From Enoplolaimus lenunculus (Eukaryota; Nematoda; Enoplea; Enoplida; Thoracostomopsidae), in the NCBI GenBank assembly GCA_030248215.1, contig JASANG010000331.1, positions 1 through 64,000 on the forward strand: a DNA stretch of 64,000 bases, in the 5' to 3' direction. Below, piece by piece: positions 23,410-37,300 of the stretch (position 1 is its first letter; each line of letters begins with the position of its first letter). The notes under the pieces are model-generated. The model had not been told where the DNA came from, searched no databases, and was given only the letters and a program-made list of their open reading frames with translations. A program made the position numbers and the translations under genes.

Positions 23410-24158
23410 TGCAGGGTCCACGTTATAAATGGGGCAGCTCGGGTCACGTTTTGTCACATTCTGCATGTTGGGTAACATTTCGTCTGCGATGTAAACCCAA
23501 TATGATTTTCCAAAGACAGTAGTTGTCCGCTACAATCATGTATCGGTCACGATTTGTGTTTCAATATCATATGATATTTCCTGCATCGTCTGTTATATGA
23601 GCATTTTAAAAAATGCCTATTGAGTCAGTACACAACTATAGGTTTTGCGTATGGCGGAAATCATATGATACTAACAGACGTGTGCCGTTAGTGTCTTCGA
23701 GACCATGTAAATAACAGTAATATGTTTCGGGAAATTTAAATTTTGGCAGGAAAATTTAACATTTGGCGGGAACATTATACTTTTGGTGGGAAAATTAAAA
23801 TTTTAACATGAAATTTAAATTTTGGCGGGAAATTTAAATTTTGGCGGGAATATTCAAATTTTGGCGGATTGTCTTTATCATAGGAATATCACAATACTCT
23901 AAATCCGTCTTGCTGAATATCATATCATATATGCTTGGAATATCATGTGATATTCAGCAATATGTCTCATTGTGTCACGTGATATTAGAACACTTGTACG
24001 TTGAGATAACCTGTGTACCCGCGCTTTGTATTACAATCTCACATGATATTCGACTTTTGTCTGTCCGTATAAAGATGGTAACAAAAATTTATGTTGGCGT
24101 CGAATCAGCATGTGCCAAAACGTGGCAAGGCTGCCCCTGTTATAACGCGAACCACGCA
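23410..24158. mobile_element. Second ATATCATATGATAT element, also carrying the AAATTTTGGCGGG repeat
   Basis: Left TGCAGGGTCCACGTTATAAA; the inverse of the right end is TGCGTGGTTCGCGTTATAAC. Palindromes or half-palindromes near 23568, 23657, 23915, 23938, 23975 and 24035. 23735-23870 is the same 20-bp unit that fills the element at 15187. Confidence 0.8.
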
Positions 24159-24236
24159 TTTAGTCGAGGTGTTTGAACACTATAATTTTCCGAAACAAAA
24201 TTATTGGCTGCTGGATGTCAGTGCTAAACTGCAATA

Positions 24237-24497
24237 GCCCGTATTCTCAAATGTGTGTAGCACCTATCACCAGTTGGTGATAGGTCTTGTAAACGTTCGA
24301 CGAACCGGTGACTGCTGATACTCAAAATCCAGCACATTATTGGCATTACGATTTGCTCTACTCCTGTTCCAATTCTGAGCTACAGCTACAATATTGATTT
24401 TGAGAACCTATTATAGGAATATGTTTATACTAGTGTTCCGGCCCTGTTCTATACATTAGCCATAGTTCCTATACATATCTGAGAATATGGGCCTTGT
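24237..24497. mobile_element. MITE with GGCCCGTATTCTCAAA-type ends, with a nested fragment
   Basis: Left AGCCCGTATTCTCAAATGTG, right TATCTGAGAATATGGGCC. GTTCCGGCCCTGTTCTATAC then ATTAGCC inside is the right arm of a TTAGGC-family element. Confidence 0.7.
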
Positions 24498-25581
24498 GGT
24501 AGCTTCAAAGTCTAAGAGCTCGTGCCTGAAGGGGCAGCCAATTTGTGAAACACACCAGACCATAAAGCAAAGCTTCTTTCTTGACTGAAGTGTAAAGTCG
24601 ACTTGACTCAGAGGTTTAGGCCATGTCTACGCATGCGTTCTGCCTTGTTTCGTTCTCAGTTTTGCTATTTTGACTACCAGTCCTCACCATTGAAGTTTTC
24701 GGTATGTTTTATCTGTTCACTTCGCTTGCGTTTCTTTTGCAATCACAGCGGGAACGCAGGTGTATAAAAAAGATAGTACCACTGTAAAAAGAGCATAGCA
24801 TGAAACTTCAGATATATGTATGTGCCATTTATTTAGAGAGTTTTTAACCCTTTCTTGCATGAATTTTGCTCTTTCGTATAAGAACTAATTTCAAGCCAAA
24901 TTTTGAATCGTAGCTTCAAATGAGAGATTTTGTTCGAGCGCGAGGGGCTCTCACGTGTTGTGAAGATTTTGAACCAAACATGCAAGTGTAATGGTTAAAT
25001 CTTTAAAACGGGATATATTTCACGTCTACATTACTTTAACTTGCTCACAGTCTGTTGTAAGTGAAAAGAGGTTAACATATCACTTGCGTAATGTGATTTA
25101 CGTAATAGTTTCGTAGCTAGTGCATTCTACCAGCGTGAGTAAACTGATAGTAAAACATTACGATCCTGAGGGTTTTTATGGTTTGCGAGAGTATTCTTTC
25201 ATCAGCCTAACAATAAGTGTGTTTGGACCGAACAGTACTATTATCGCTGTTGGACCTATACGGTGGTAATGTAAAAACACGATCTGAAATGTTGAAAGAA
25301 GAATAAATAGGTACCACTCTAAAAATCACTGCACGTTTCGCACTTTAGAAATCGTGCTACCACTGTACGACACATTCGTTTCAGCAACTTTTAGTTGTGA
25401 TATATTTGTACGTGTATAGGTACATCGTTTAAACTGTTACTGTGCCACCAATTCGTGGAACAGGCTTCGTGGCGCAGCGCATTATACGTTGTTTGTTAGT
25501 TCAGATTCTAAATATTCACGTCCGTCTATAGTATATACTTATTTGCTGTTTAGCTAAATTTCAGTCCCGAATGTGTTGGAT
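24498..25581 (+). other. Region upstream of UGCG
   Basis: No coding region, and no repeat family that I recognise elsewhere in the window. It must hold the promoter and any untranslated leader; no TATA box or factor site can be named with confidence. Confidence 0.4.
25555..25564 (+). promoter_or_regulatory. Candidate trans-splice or 5'-UTR splice acceptor before the UGCG start
   Basis: TAAATTTCAG ends at 25564, 17 nt before the ATG at 25582. A T-rich CAG so close to the start is the arrangement seen where nematodes add a spliced leader. It could equally be an ordinary acceptor of a 5'-UTR intron. Confidence 0.35.
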
Positions 25582-25718
25582 ATGGGATGGGGCTCATACG
25601 CCACCGTGGTACTATTATGGCTTATCGAAATCGATAATTTAGTTAATTGTATTGCCGCAACATTCTTTTTCTTTTGGTCGGTGTATTGGTTACTTCATTT
25701 TCTTGCCATTGCTTATGC
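25582..25718 (+). CDS. UGCG: UGCG coding exon 1 (start codon, membrane anchor)
   Basis: Begins [14 protein letters not shown] and ends in the hydrophobic stretch [18 protein letters not shown], which matches the N-terminal anchor of animal GCS (FVLFLVLWLMHFMAIIY in human). Donor is GTGAGT; two bases of the next codon remain. Confidence 0.9.
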
Positions 25719-28700
25719 GTGAGTTTTCTGGATTCACTGATTAGTGAGATTGACTTCCTGCTTGTGCAACGCACAACACACATATGTCATATATACCTTC
25801 GAATATAAACTAAATTAGAGTTTATGAAAAGTACAACATTAGCATAACCTATTTCTGGTCTTCATGTATCTGGTTTTACATTCGCTATAATAGCTGTGTA
25901 CATAACCGCTTGAAAAATGAACTGTTTATACATTAAGTGTATAATGTAAGGTTGCGCCATCGATTGTGTAGAATTACGTAATGGTCGTGGAACTTCTCTG
26001 ATATAGATTGTCTTTATTTTTAGCAAATTAGCTCTACACAAGAAAGCGAAAGTTGATCCTGAAAAGCCGCGACCGGGTGTTTCAATAATCAAACCGTTGT
26101 TGGGGGTCGATTCAAATTTAGCGTCAAATTTGGAAAGCTTCTTTCTATTGGAATATCCAGTGGTAAGAGACCTGAATATATGATAATATGATCTTTTCAT
26201 TTGACTGGTCCAATGAAAATAACATATGTCGGTTGCGAAATATACAAAGCACACAGGGTACAACCGGATATTGACTATTTTAAAAAATAGCGTCTGCGGT
26301 GTTGTATATTGCCCTAAAGTTATGCTGAGAAGTATAACTTAACTCTACAGTAAAACAGCTTATGATTAAAGTAGTAATTTGCAGTGACTTGTACGAAATG
26401 ACAAAAATAAGAACGTAAAAATAGCTTTTGGCAAAACCGTTGCCGGAACAAAATTTTAACAAATTATTAGCCACACTAATTTTCAGCGATTAAGTTTTGC
26501 GCTTTAACGAGACATGCACTGAAATATCTTGCATTGTCAACTGCATTTGAGTAACGCTCTATACTTTTGGTTGTTTTAATGCCGTTCACGCAGTACGGCA
26601 ACTCGTGTGAATTTCCGCATGGCACTGCATAACAGTTTGTAAACAAAAAGATATTAATTTGCAGTGACAAAAATAACGTCACTCTTACGTAGTTGCTACA
26701 TTCTGCTGTAGTAATATGTTGTTTTCAGTTTGAACTATTATTTTGTGTCCAAAGCGATTCAGATCCAGCGTTAATGCTTATCAAAACTATGGTTGAAAAG
26801 TATCCTCATATCGATAGCAGAATATTGATAGGTAAGATTATAGATATTTGTAGGACACCAAATTGTTCAGATTTTTGTGAATTCAGGTGTTGCCACTTTA
26901 AACATAGTATTTACGCAATCAACTGACTATATTGGTATTTGTAACTTTTGAGAATTATATTACACAATGGATAGTGAATTGCAAAATAACTTTAATTTAA
27001 GCGAACTGTATGCTGACACAAGCGTAGAAGCCATAATTTTTATCTTGGTATTAAAGTTGGTTCCCCGTAGACACCTTTGCGTTAATTGTTCTTTTTCAGG
27101 AGGTAAAGATGTAGGTTTGAACCCAAAAATCAACAATATGATGCCTGCATATGAAGCCTGCATGTACAACGTAATACTGGTATCGGACGCTGGTGTTCGA
27201 AGTAAGAAAGACTAGCTTATATTTAGATGTCTCGTTTGTTTTTGTGGCATTGTATTAATGTATATGTTTTTTGGTATTATGCACATAAGACATTATCGTA
27301 GCATTTTTAATTATATATGTGTTTAACACACGCTTGAACTTTTTTACTGTGAACTATTTCTAAATAAGCGTTTCTTGCGTGCCGATATTGGCTTTTGGTT
27401 TGGGTCCTAATTCTTGTGGTTTTAGTGGTCTAGTGTTGTGAGCAGTGCTTTAAGTAAACTTAGGAAAAATGATTTATTTTGCTACGAAATGGGTTTGCTC
27501 TAATATGCGGGAAGCACACCCTTTGGAGTATATCATTTATGGGTTATTTCCTTATATTTTTGGCGGCTAATTTGTTTTGATTTTAGATGTTATTGTTATT
27601 TTCAGTGAAACCGGATACTCTTGAAGATATGATTGGTTCGCTGAAAGACAGCGTAGGTATTGTTACGCAGATGCCATATTGCTGTGACCGCAAAGGTTTT
27701 GCGGCGACGCTAGAGAAGGTAAGATTGTGTACTTAATAGTGTTCTATGAATTTTATAGATGGTATTTATGGTATGAAAATTTAGTAATGTTTAGCTTCTG
27801 CGATTTTGGTAAAAGTTAAATTTAAGCTGACACGTCAATCTTTACAGCATTTATTGGGGTAACGTTTGGAATGAGTTAAGAGTTACATTAAGTATATACT
27901 TTTACACCGGTTTTATTTATTGTAGTTTTGACCGGAAGACGTAATGTAACCATTTTTTTGATTGTCCATTGTTAAATAATTGTCTCCTGAAAATGTGGTG
28001 CTGACGTTTCGATGGTGGGGGGAAACGGAGCTCCCACAATTCCAAAGTCCCCTCCCCCGCTCAGCAAATTTCCCCAGGTTCCAAGCAAAATGCCTGCAGT
28101 GAACGAACTGATTGGCAGTAGATGTGATTTTAATATTGTCAAGCCAATGAGGGCAGTTTATAAGTGGCGATCACAGGGGTCCGGAAATGGCCGCCTTTCC
28201 GAAATGGTTTTTAAAAAGCTGAATTTTTACCTTGAAAATTTAGGGAAGCTTAATTTAAAAACATTAAATGTCCGCCTCTCGCGAGAACTAGACTTTGCAA
28301 TTTTCAGTTTTCTGTAGTATACGCGATTGCTGAACATTTTCAGGTATATTTTGGCACAGCACATGCCCGAATTTACCTGAGCGCAGATGCGTTAGGCTTT
28401 GTTTGTTCAACCGGTATGTCCTCACTTATGCGCAAGGCTGTGTTAGATGAAGCGGGTGGTTTCGCTGCGTTTGGCCAGTATCTGGCTGAAGATTACTTTT
28501 TTGCTCAAGCTATTTCTTCCAGGCAAGTGTTTTTCTTGCTTTCAGTTTTGTGCTTACTATACTTACATCTATATTTCATTATTTAGGTTGTATGCTCTGC
28601 TCATGTATATCGATGTATTTTAATCTTTTTCTTTGTGGAAATACTTATACAGTAGCTGTGGGCACAGGTAGGTAGGGCGCAAACCTGATTTCCGATTCAA

Positions 28701-31263
28701 AACCAGTTGCGATTACGATTCCGATTGCAGGCATAATCGGAGCCGGAATAAGAATTTTTTCATTTCGTTTGATGTATTGTTGTCATGTTAATACTCATTA
28801 ATGAAAAGTTTGTTATTAAACTGTGGATAACAAGTGCGCTCGCGAACTGTTGAACACTAAGACTCGCGAACTCGTGAACAATAAGGCTCGCCTGTGAAAA
28901 AAATACTATGGTGTCTGAAAATTTCTGGCTCCTGTTCCGGCATAATCTTCTGTTCCGACTCCGTCGGTTTCGCTTTGAACCCTTGGCCCTGGATATCCGG
29001 ATATTATCTGGTATATTTTTTCGGTATTAATAACCTAAATTGATAACGTTCTGTGATTTTGCCTTGTGGTTTGGTATTTGATTTATGGAACACGAACATG
29101 TTTCAAGTGCCTAATAAAATATGTCACATGAAATCATGGTGCAACCGGAGTTCGGTTCCGACATTTTTTCTCCTTCCGGTTTCGGTGAATTTTTGCCGGA
29201 ATTAAAAATTCTAGTATTCAATGTTTCCTCGGTGCAAATTAAGCATTTTACAAAAATTGACAATAAAAATATAATAGGTTTCGTTGGTATACGTAGTATA
29301 TATACCTTGATAATCACTGAACATATACCACCATCGAAGGTAGATTTCGCTTCCGTGGATAGTGAAATCTAAAATACAGCAGATGAAGTAAATACCTTTC
29401 TTCAACTAAAATTATTTCACCAGTAATATTGCAAAAAAGAAAATTAAAATCAATTTTTCGGTAGCATGTATTTGTAACTTTCCGGTTCCGTTTCCACTAA
29501 TGGTTTCAAATTGCGGTTCCGGTAAAATGTAATTCCGGTTGCACTCTGCTTGAAATTGGTGTGCTTATGCAATCTAGCTGTCTTTCTATAGCTGGTTGTT
29601 AAGCGCGTTACTTTGCTTATTAGTTGTTTACGTCACGCGATAAAGATTTAGCGTAAACAGTATGGTGCGTAGACATCATAATGTACGTAACGCGAAGCCA
29701 CGAGCGTTTATGTTTTTGTATTTTTGTAAAATGTTTCGAAAAAAAATTACTAAAACATAACATTCAAAATGTTATCATAATCATAAAACGCGATAAGCGC
29801 AGTACAGCTGCGGTCACAGGGATGGGGTGGGTGACAGGCTTTTTTTCCCTAAATGTTTTGTATAAACTGCTAATTCATTTAGATGCAAAATGAAATTAGG
29901 AGTATATAATGCACGCCGCTCACAAAATCTGCTTCGACCACTACCGCGGCAGTGCATTTTTGCTACCCGGTTCTGATATTAAATCTGACGCCAATGTTAC
30001 TTTTAGGGTCGTACTTAACAGTAGATTAAGCGTATTCCTAAGCCTAAGCCTAAGCCTAAGCGTTGCAAAAGCGTATTACTAAGCCTAAGCCTAAGCGAAA
30101 AAATGTAGTCTATAATGTAAGCCTACTCTTTTACAGACCCACCAGAAACCGCGACTGCCCTAAAAGTAACATGGGCCAAGTCTGGTATATTTTTAGTTCT
30201 TTATTTTTCGAAGGATTTCCCGTAATTTTTTACATTAGTAATGATTTGTTTCAAGGTTTAATAAGATAGCATAAACTGTTTAGCCAGGAAAGGAAACTAG
30301 TTTATTGATATTCATGAAAAGTTAATTTTTGGCGTACAGAATAATGTCCTAAGGTGTAAACAAAATACTTATTACGACGTTACGCACGGACTCGATCTAA
30401 AATGGATATTATGCATGTGTCAATTTTTCTAATGTGGGGAGTTCAGCGGGGCAGCACCTCCTGAAAAGAAATAGTTCAAAATTGCTTCAAAAAGTCTGAT
30501 TATTATTGAAAAGTGTTCCCCCTTGATTCATTTGTGTAGTGCGGGGGGATGGCTTCAAAAATGGTCACAAATGTGAAATAGGGTTGTGCTCAGGGTTAGG
30601 CTTAGGCTTTGGTCTCAGCCTGAGCCCACGCTTAAGTTTACTTTGTAGGAGATAATTAATTGGAATGTTGGAAAATTTTTGACGTCTATTAAATTAACCC
30701 AAATGTGGATAAAAGTAAACAAGTATCAAAAAGTATCGTACGTTCCAGATACCAGCAATATGGTACGTAATTACTGTATTCTAGGCACATTTCTCATGAG
30801 TATCGGCATCGGTACTGCAAAAAAATTGCCGATACTTTTTGCACATAACAGTCAGTTGGAATGCTATCAATTTCATTTAGGGCGCATTGTTATAAAATTA
30901 TAATCGTTTATGATGGTTAGGGTTTAAGTCTTCATATATTGATGTAATGTAGTATCCTATCTGTTTATTAAATATGGTGTACTAAAGTTGGAATCGGCAT
31001 CGGCTCCGGTAAAATTTCAAAATAAGAATCGGCATCGGCTCCGGTAAAATTTCAAAATAAGAATCGGCAACGGCATCGGCAAAAGTTTTCCTATCGGCAC
31101 ATCCGTATACGTAATATGTATGTGTGCGTTTTGGTCCCGCTAAACTGTGCGTTAATGGAGGTATTTTGGTTTAGAATAGCGCTGTGTACATATATGGTAT
31201 GTTGGAGTGTTAAAATGAATTCGATCTTCAAATTACATATACAATAATACTATATAATTAGTC

Positions 31264-31313
<50 letters not shown>

Positions 31314-34300
31314 ATTATTATATAATATAGTATATTAATGTAGCTCTGTACTGTCTTATGAGTTATTACAGCGATTAGAAATGAATACAAAGTTGATTTT
31401 GATCTTTAAGCATAAATATGTACACTGTTTTTGGGTTTGGAGTTGACTTCCAAATATTTTTGCGCGTTTTGACCGGTCCGGCCCGGTGAGTTGAATTTGT
31501 CGGCGAGGGGGTCACTCACGATTTTTGATGTGTAATTTAGAGTCACCATAGCGACGATGACTAATAATAATTGGTAACAGTCAAGTGAGAATGTTTTGGT
31601 TTTGTATGGATGATAGGTGATATTGGGTAACAATTTATCATGTTTAATATTCTAATAAGTATATATATATATTATATTATATATATTATATATTATATAT
31701 ATTATATATATTATACCGTTTTGAAGGGTGGCTTAATTGTTGTTTGGGGTGTATATATGGTTTTTTTATCTGACAGCATGAATTGGGCATGGTTTATTAA
31801 ATATATGCTTTTGTCGAACTGTAGGCAGACGGAAACGCACTTCCGATGACGTATGGTGTTTGAATGTTGTAAACTTTAATTAATAAACGGAAAATTACAG
31901 ATGGAATCAATCATTGATGACATCACGTTTACGTACGTAATTATATTAAAGTTACCCGGGGGTCAGGATTTTTACGGGGTTCGGGGACCAAGTTGCCGGG
32001 GGCGGTAGTAACCAGGGCAAAGTTAGAACACGTAAAGATAACTATTAACATGTCTTACAATATATGTAATACGGACGTGCATGGCGGCTAGCAGTAGGAA
32101 AATAGAGACAATCTATATATTGTGTAGTGTGCATAGCAAACCGTGGGAAAATAAAAAAAATACCCGTGCACAGTGTGTAATTTCTTGGAGATTAAACGAA
32201 AACCGAGTGTGATAGGATTGGTTTTCATACGAGTCAGTTAAGATTCACATATAAAATCTGGCCCTGGTTTCAGTTACGTATACGTATATCAACAGGATTG
32301 CAGCTGTATCATGAAGACTGCGCCGGGTCGGAAGGCAAAATGAAAATTTTCTACGTAACAAACATTTAGAGCTTTTGTTCAAATGGTATTCCCTTGAGAA
32401 TAGCGTGGCCCATGGAACTTTAAGGGGCGTCCTGGTTTCTGGTGGGTCTATAAAAAGTAGGTTTAGATTCTAGATTACGTTTTTTGTTTAGGCTTAGGCT
32501 TCGGAACACATTTTTGTAACGGTTAGGCTTAGGCTTAGGAATACGCTTAATCTACTGTTGCGCGCCCCTTAAAGTAATATTGGCCGACTTATTCCCTTGA
32601 GAATTGCGTTGTTTTGTTTATGTTTATAAAATGTATCGATGTGTAGTTTTGTAATATGATATGCGCTTAATAGCGACAATAATGTATATATCGTCGGCAA
32701 ATTTACTATTGTGTCCACGTCCCAATTGGCATCGGCCAATCTGTTATTATGAGCAAAGAGCAGTAGTTTGGCATAGGCTAAATACATAGCGATTATTGAC
32801 ACTTATCAAAACAGTACAGATGTTGTAACACTAACGCTGATTGGTTGACGGTATTGCTACTGTCGAAATAATCAAATCTGATTGGTCTATAAGTTTAATA
32901 ACAGATTGGCGTATGCCAATTAGTAAGTGGACTGAATAGCATAATACGTATATATTCATATTTGTACTGATGTGAAGGTTTAGTGTATGGAGAAACAGAT
33001 TCTTCTACGGGTGGTTTGTTCGAATGTCCTATTGTGTGTATTTAGCTTTACGTAGTATTTTCTTGTTATGTACAAATTAAACATCGATCCAAACCAGACA
33101 GGCAATTTATGTTGGTATTATTCTGGTTCGTCTGAAATTTTGTGTTTAGGTTTGTGTCCCCAGCTCAAGTTAAAATTTAATAATATGTACTATATATGTA
33201 TATACATAGTCGAGGCGGATCCAAGAATTTCTGACGGCGGGGGGCTGGCTGGCAAATGTTATGAAATACAAAATTTGTAACCTAGGGGCCATATCGTTTT
33301 GTCGCCAAAAATTTTCTAGGGAAAAAATTGTAAGGTTTTATCACAAAAAATTCTGAGGGTAAAAATTGTATATTTGTACAAAAAAATTTTTGGACAGGGA
33401 ACATTGAAAGGTAAGGACCGTATCATTTTATCACGAATAACCTTTTGACGGACAGCGTACGCCCTTCCCCCATCCCATCTTTGGATCCGCTAGTGTTTAT
33501 ATATTATATGTCGTAGTCCAATCTGCTATTTAGGTTAATTACTAACTGGTCTAGGCCAGGCCAATCTGCTATTTTATGTAATTGCAGTGTGGCCTGGGAT
33601 AAACTCCTATTGAACTTACGGTCCAATCAGATTTGATTATTTGAAGATAGAATAGCAGTTTGGCGTAGGCCTGACCTGAATAGCAAATTGGCCTACGATA
33701 TCTATATATTTAAGCTGAAACTCCCCGCATGCGTATTTTGGGCAGCGTTCCAACAGATTTTTGTTTACGTTACGTATGCAAATTCAGATTGTATGCATTG
33801 AGAATACCTGTTGTTTCGCATGCGTTTTATATATCATCTGCAACGCCTTACAGCTTTCCAATAAGCAGTTTTTTTAATTTCTTATACGAGGGGCTCAGAC
33901 AACAAATTAGCCTCGGGGGCCACCAGAAGCCTTTGTTCAGTTGCAGACGTGTGTAACTACGTGTACTAGTATATATTATACCTCAACTTATATATTGATT
34001 GTACGTATGAATCATTTGTGTATTATTTAGATACATTTATGCACTTTGCGTAGGAAAGTTTGTTTTAATCCGTCTGCTATATACACACACTCATTATTAT
34101 TTGTTTTGGTAATTTTCTGAAATACTTCTTCATATTGAGAGGCGTATTTATTTATTGTTATTATACATAAGATTGTCATCATAGAGCATAAGCTTTGTTC
34201 TTTGTTCAAAACGCAGTTTAGAAATGTATGCACTGCACTGCCGAAGTGGACAGGGGTGTGGTCTCCGCCGAAACTCCATGGCGAAGCCCCTTTGAACTCG

Positions 34301-37300
34301 CGAGCGAGAAGCCAGACGCATTGAAAAATCTTCGACAAGTGTTTGGGTTCATCCGGTAGGGGTGAAGGCCCGTTTAGGGGTGGGGCTGTTACCCAAATTG
34401 GGGGGTATGGCAGTGGCTGCTCTCGGGCGCGCGCTGAATGTATGTATATAAGTCACAACCGAACGGGGGTGGGGGGATTATTTTTAGCATACAATGTTGC
34501 TATGCTACGTGCTGAATGACGAATACTTAAGATTAGAAATCTGTAAAACTATCGAAGCATACCGTCAACTTGGGGCCTATATTCGAAAGACGTTATATAC
34601 ATACATACGTACATACGTACATACATACAAACATAACATACGTACATACATACATACGTACATACATACGTACATACATACATACATACACACATACATA
34701 CATACAAATATACGTACATACATACATACATACAACATACATACATACGTACATACATACATACATACATACACACATACATACATACAAATATACGTAC
34801 ATACATACATACATACAACATACATACATACATACATACATACATACATACATACATACATACATACAATAGAGTTGGAGAAAACCTTGTGAGCAAAGCG
34901 TGCGAGAAGCCAAATGCAATTTTAGCATTGAATCCTGAATACAAAATTTTGGGTTTCAAACAGTTGGCAGGGATGGACCCCTGGGGTGCCTCATGCCCCT
35001 GTTTTTTTGCACGCGTCCGTGGTCCCATATGTCGTTAAATGCGATTGTAAGTTTGAGTATTTTAGTAAACATTTATATACATTAACACTGCCGTTATCGG
35101 CGTTTTAAACGCTGAGAAGAGATAAGATGGAAATGTCGAGGCGCAATGGCAATGTGGTATTTATGTTGACTTTAAAACATGTAAACGAGGGTTCAGTCAA
35201 GATAGTGACCGGGATTTTAGACCTTTCTACTAAGCAGCTGGACAAGCGCGGGTTACGGATGGTGCCTAACTAAAAAGGTACAATAATATATCAAAAAACG
35301 GTTCTGGTTATGGATTGAGTAATATACCAAAAATAGGCCGAATAAAGGTACAATAATATATCAAAAAACGGTTCTGGTTATGGATTGAGTAATATACCAA
35401 AAATTGGCCGAATAAAGGTACAATAATATATCAAAAAACGGTTCTGGTTATGGATTGAGTAATATACCAAAAATAGGCCGAATAAAGGTACAATAATATA
35501 TCAAAAAACGGTTCTGGTTATGGATTGAGTAATATACCAAAAATAGGCCGAATAAAGGTACAATAATATGTCAAAAACGGTTATGGTGGTATGGATTGAG
35601 TAACAATCTAGGTTATGTTATGAACTATAATAAATAAATGTTATGTTATTGTTTATTTTGTTTATAATCGTCGTGCATTCAACTGTGACTATTTTATTAT
35701 TTATTGTTATGTTATTTGAAAGATATGCTTCAGTTGAGTTTAGGGTCGAATGTAGCCGAGTAAGTAGGATACGGCTGTGTTTACGTTTTGCTCTTTGGCT
35801 GTTAATAGTATATTGAGACCACAGGATTACTGGTAAAATAAAATTTATCGTTGCCCTAACAACTTATAATCCATGAATTTCATCGACTCGACACTGTTCG
35901 TTGCTCGTCATTAAAGCTTACGTTTAGTATTTATACTTAGATTTATTTCGATTTATAAGCTGTGGGGCACTGTCGAGCGACGAGTTGTCGAGCGACGAAT
36001 TGTCGAGCGACGAATTGTAGTAGATTCTCAAGTAACAATTTCTAGCTGCGATCCTGATTTGTCTGTGTCAGTAGGTATGGTATTTGAGTCAGTCACTGTT
36101 GAACTTTATATAGCCGTATCAACATACACTAAGGGTGTGACCAAGGGGAACTAGGGGTCAAATCCCGTTTTGTGATTTTGCCAGGGGGTTTTGGGAGTTT
36201 TTTAGTTGCGGGAACTGACGAATATAAAACGGTTACACTAAGGTATTAATATTTACGTATACACATATACCTATTATATCTACGTATCGGAGTGCAACCG
36301 GAATTCCGGTTGCGGTATTTTGCCACTGTCCGCTTCAGGTGGAATTAGCAATTCCGGCAGTATTAAATTTTAGTCGGTTATTTAAATTTGCTAACCTCTA
36401 AGAAACCTTTTTAATGCTACTTGTTCAATTTGGTGACGATAAAAATATAATCGGTTTAATTAGTATAGTACGTAAATAAAAACCTTGATAATCACCGAAA
36501 ACGAGCTATCGAAGGTGGATTTCGCTTCCATGGATAACGGAAATATAAAATATAGCAGATTAAGTGAGTACCTAACTATCTCCGACTAAGGTTATTTCAC
36601 CAATAATATAGTAAAAAAGAAAATAAAAACAAATTTTTTTCGGTTGCATGTATTTTTCACTTTCTGGTTCCGGTTCCGGTAATTTTTTCAAATAGCGGCT
36701 TGGGTAAATTATTCCGGTTGCACTCTGCTACATATACGTATACGAACATAAGTAAATGGAAATGAAGCACATATATTAAATACACATATATGTGACATGT
36801 CACATAGCGGGTACCTTATGTGGTTATTTTTGTCTTTGTATATTTTTTCATTGGAATTTTTTTGTTTGTTTTAGAGGTTGGAAATGCGCAATCAGCGGTC
36901 AACCGGCGTGGCAAAATTCCGGGGTATGCCAAGTGTCACACTTTCACTCAAGACTTTCCAGGTAAAAACTATTGTATTTAATTAGTGATATCAAGAGTGG
37001 ACCATCTCCACCTTGCAGGAGTGTTGAATTTAATTAGTGATATCAAGAGTGGACGATGTCCACCTTGCAGGAGTATTGAATTTAACTAGTGGTATCAAGA
37101 GTGGGCGATCTCCACCTTGCAGGAGTATTGAATTTTATTAGTGGTATCAAGAGTGGACGATCTCCATCTTGCAGGAGTATTGAATTTAATTAGTGATATC
37201 AAGAGTGGACGATGTCCACCTTGCAGGAGTATTGAATTTAACTAGTGGTATCAAGAGTGGGCGATTTCCACCTTGCAGGAGTATTGAATTTTATTAGTGG

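Larger units (their letters stand above)
28523..36874 (+). other. UGCG intron 6, 8.35 kb, GC-AG
   Basis: Begins GCAAGT and ends TTTTAG. It contains hAT-like copies (28673-28985 decayed, 29135-29548, 36288-36727), TTAGGC-family MITEs (29989-30177, 32407-32585), a microsatellite (34595-34868) and a 70-bp tandem repeat (35274-35610). No exon is needed within it, because exons 6 and 7 join in frame with human-like spacing. Confidence 0.8.

Noticed and set aside
25862-26263. 133-codon open frame on the - strand
   Set aside because: Antisense shadow of UGCG exon 2 and its introns.
34494-35028. Long open frames on both strands rich in His-Thr-Tyr-Ile or Met-Tyr-Val-Cys repeats
   Set aside because: They are produced by the CATA tetramer microsatellite, which lacks stops in several frames; no coding signal outside it.
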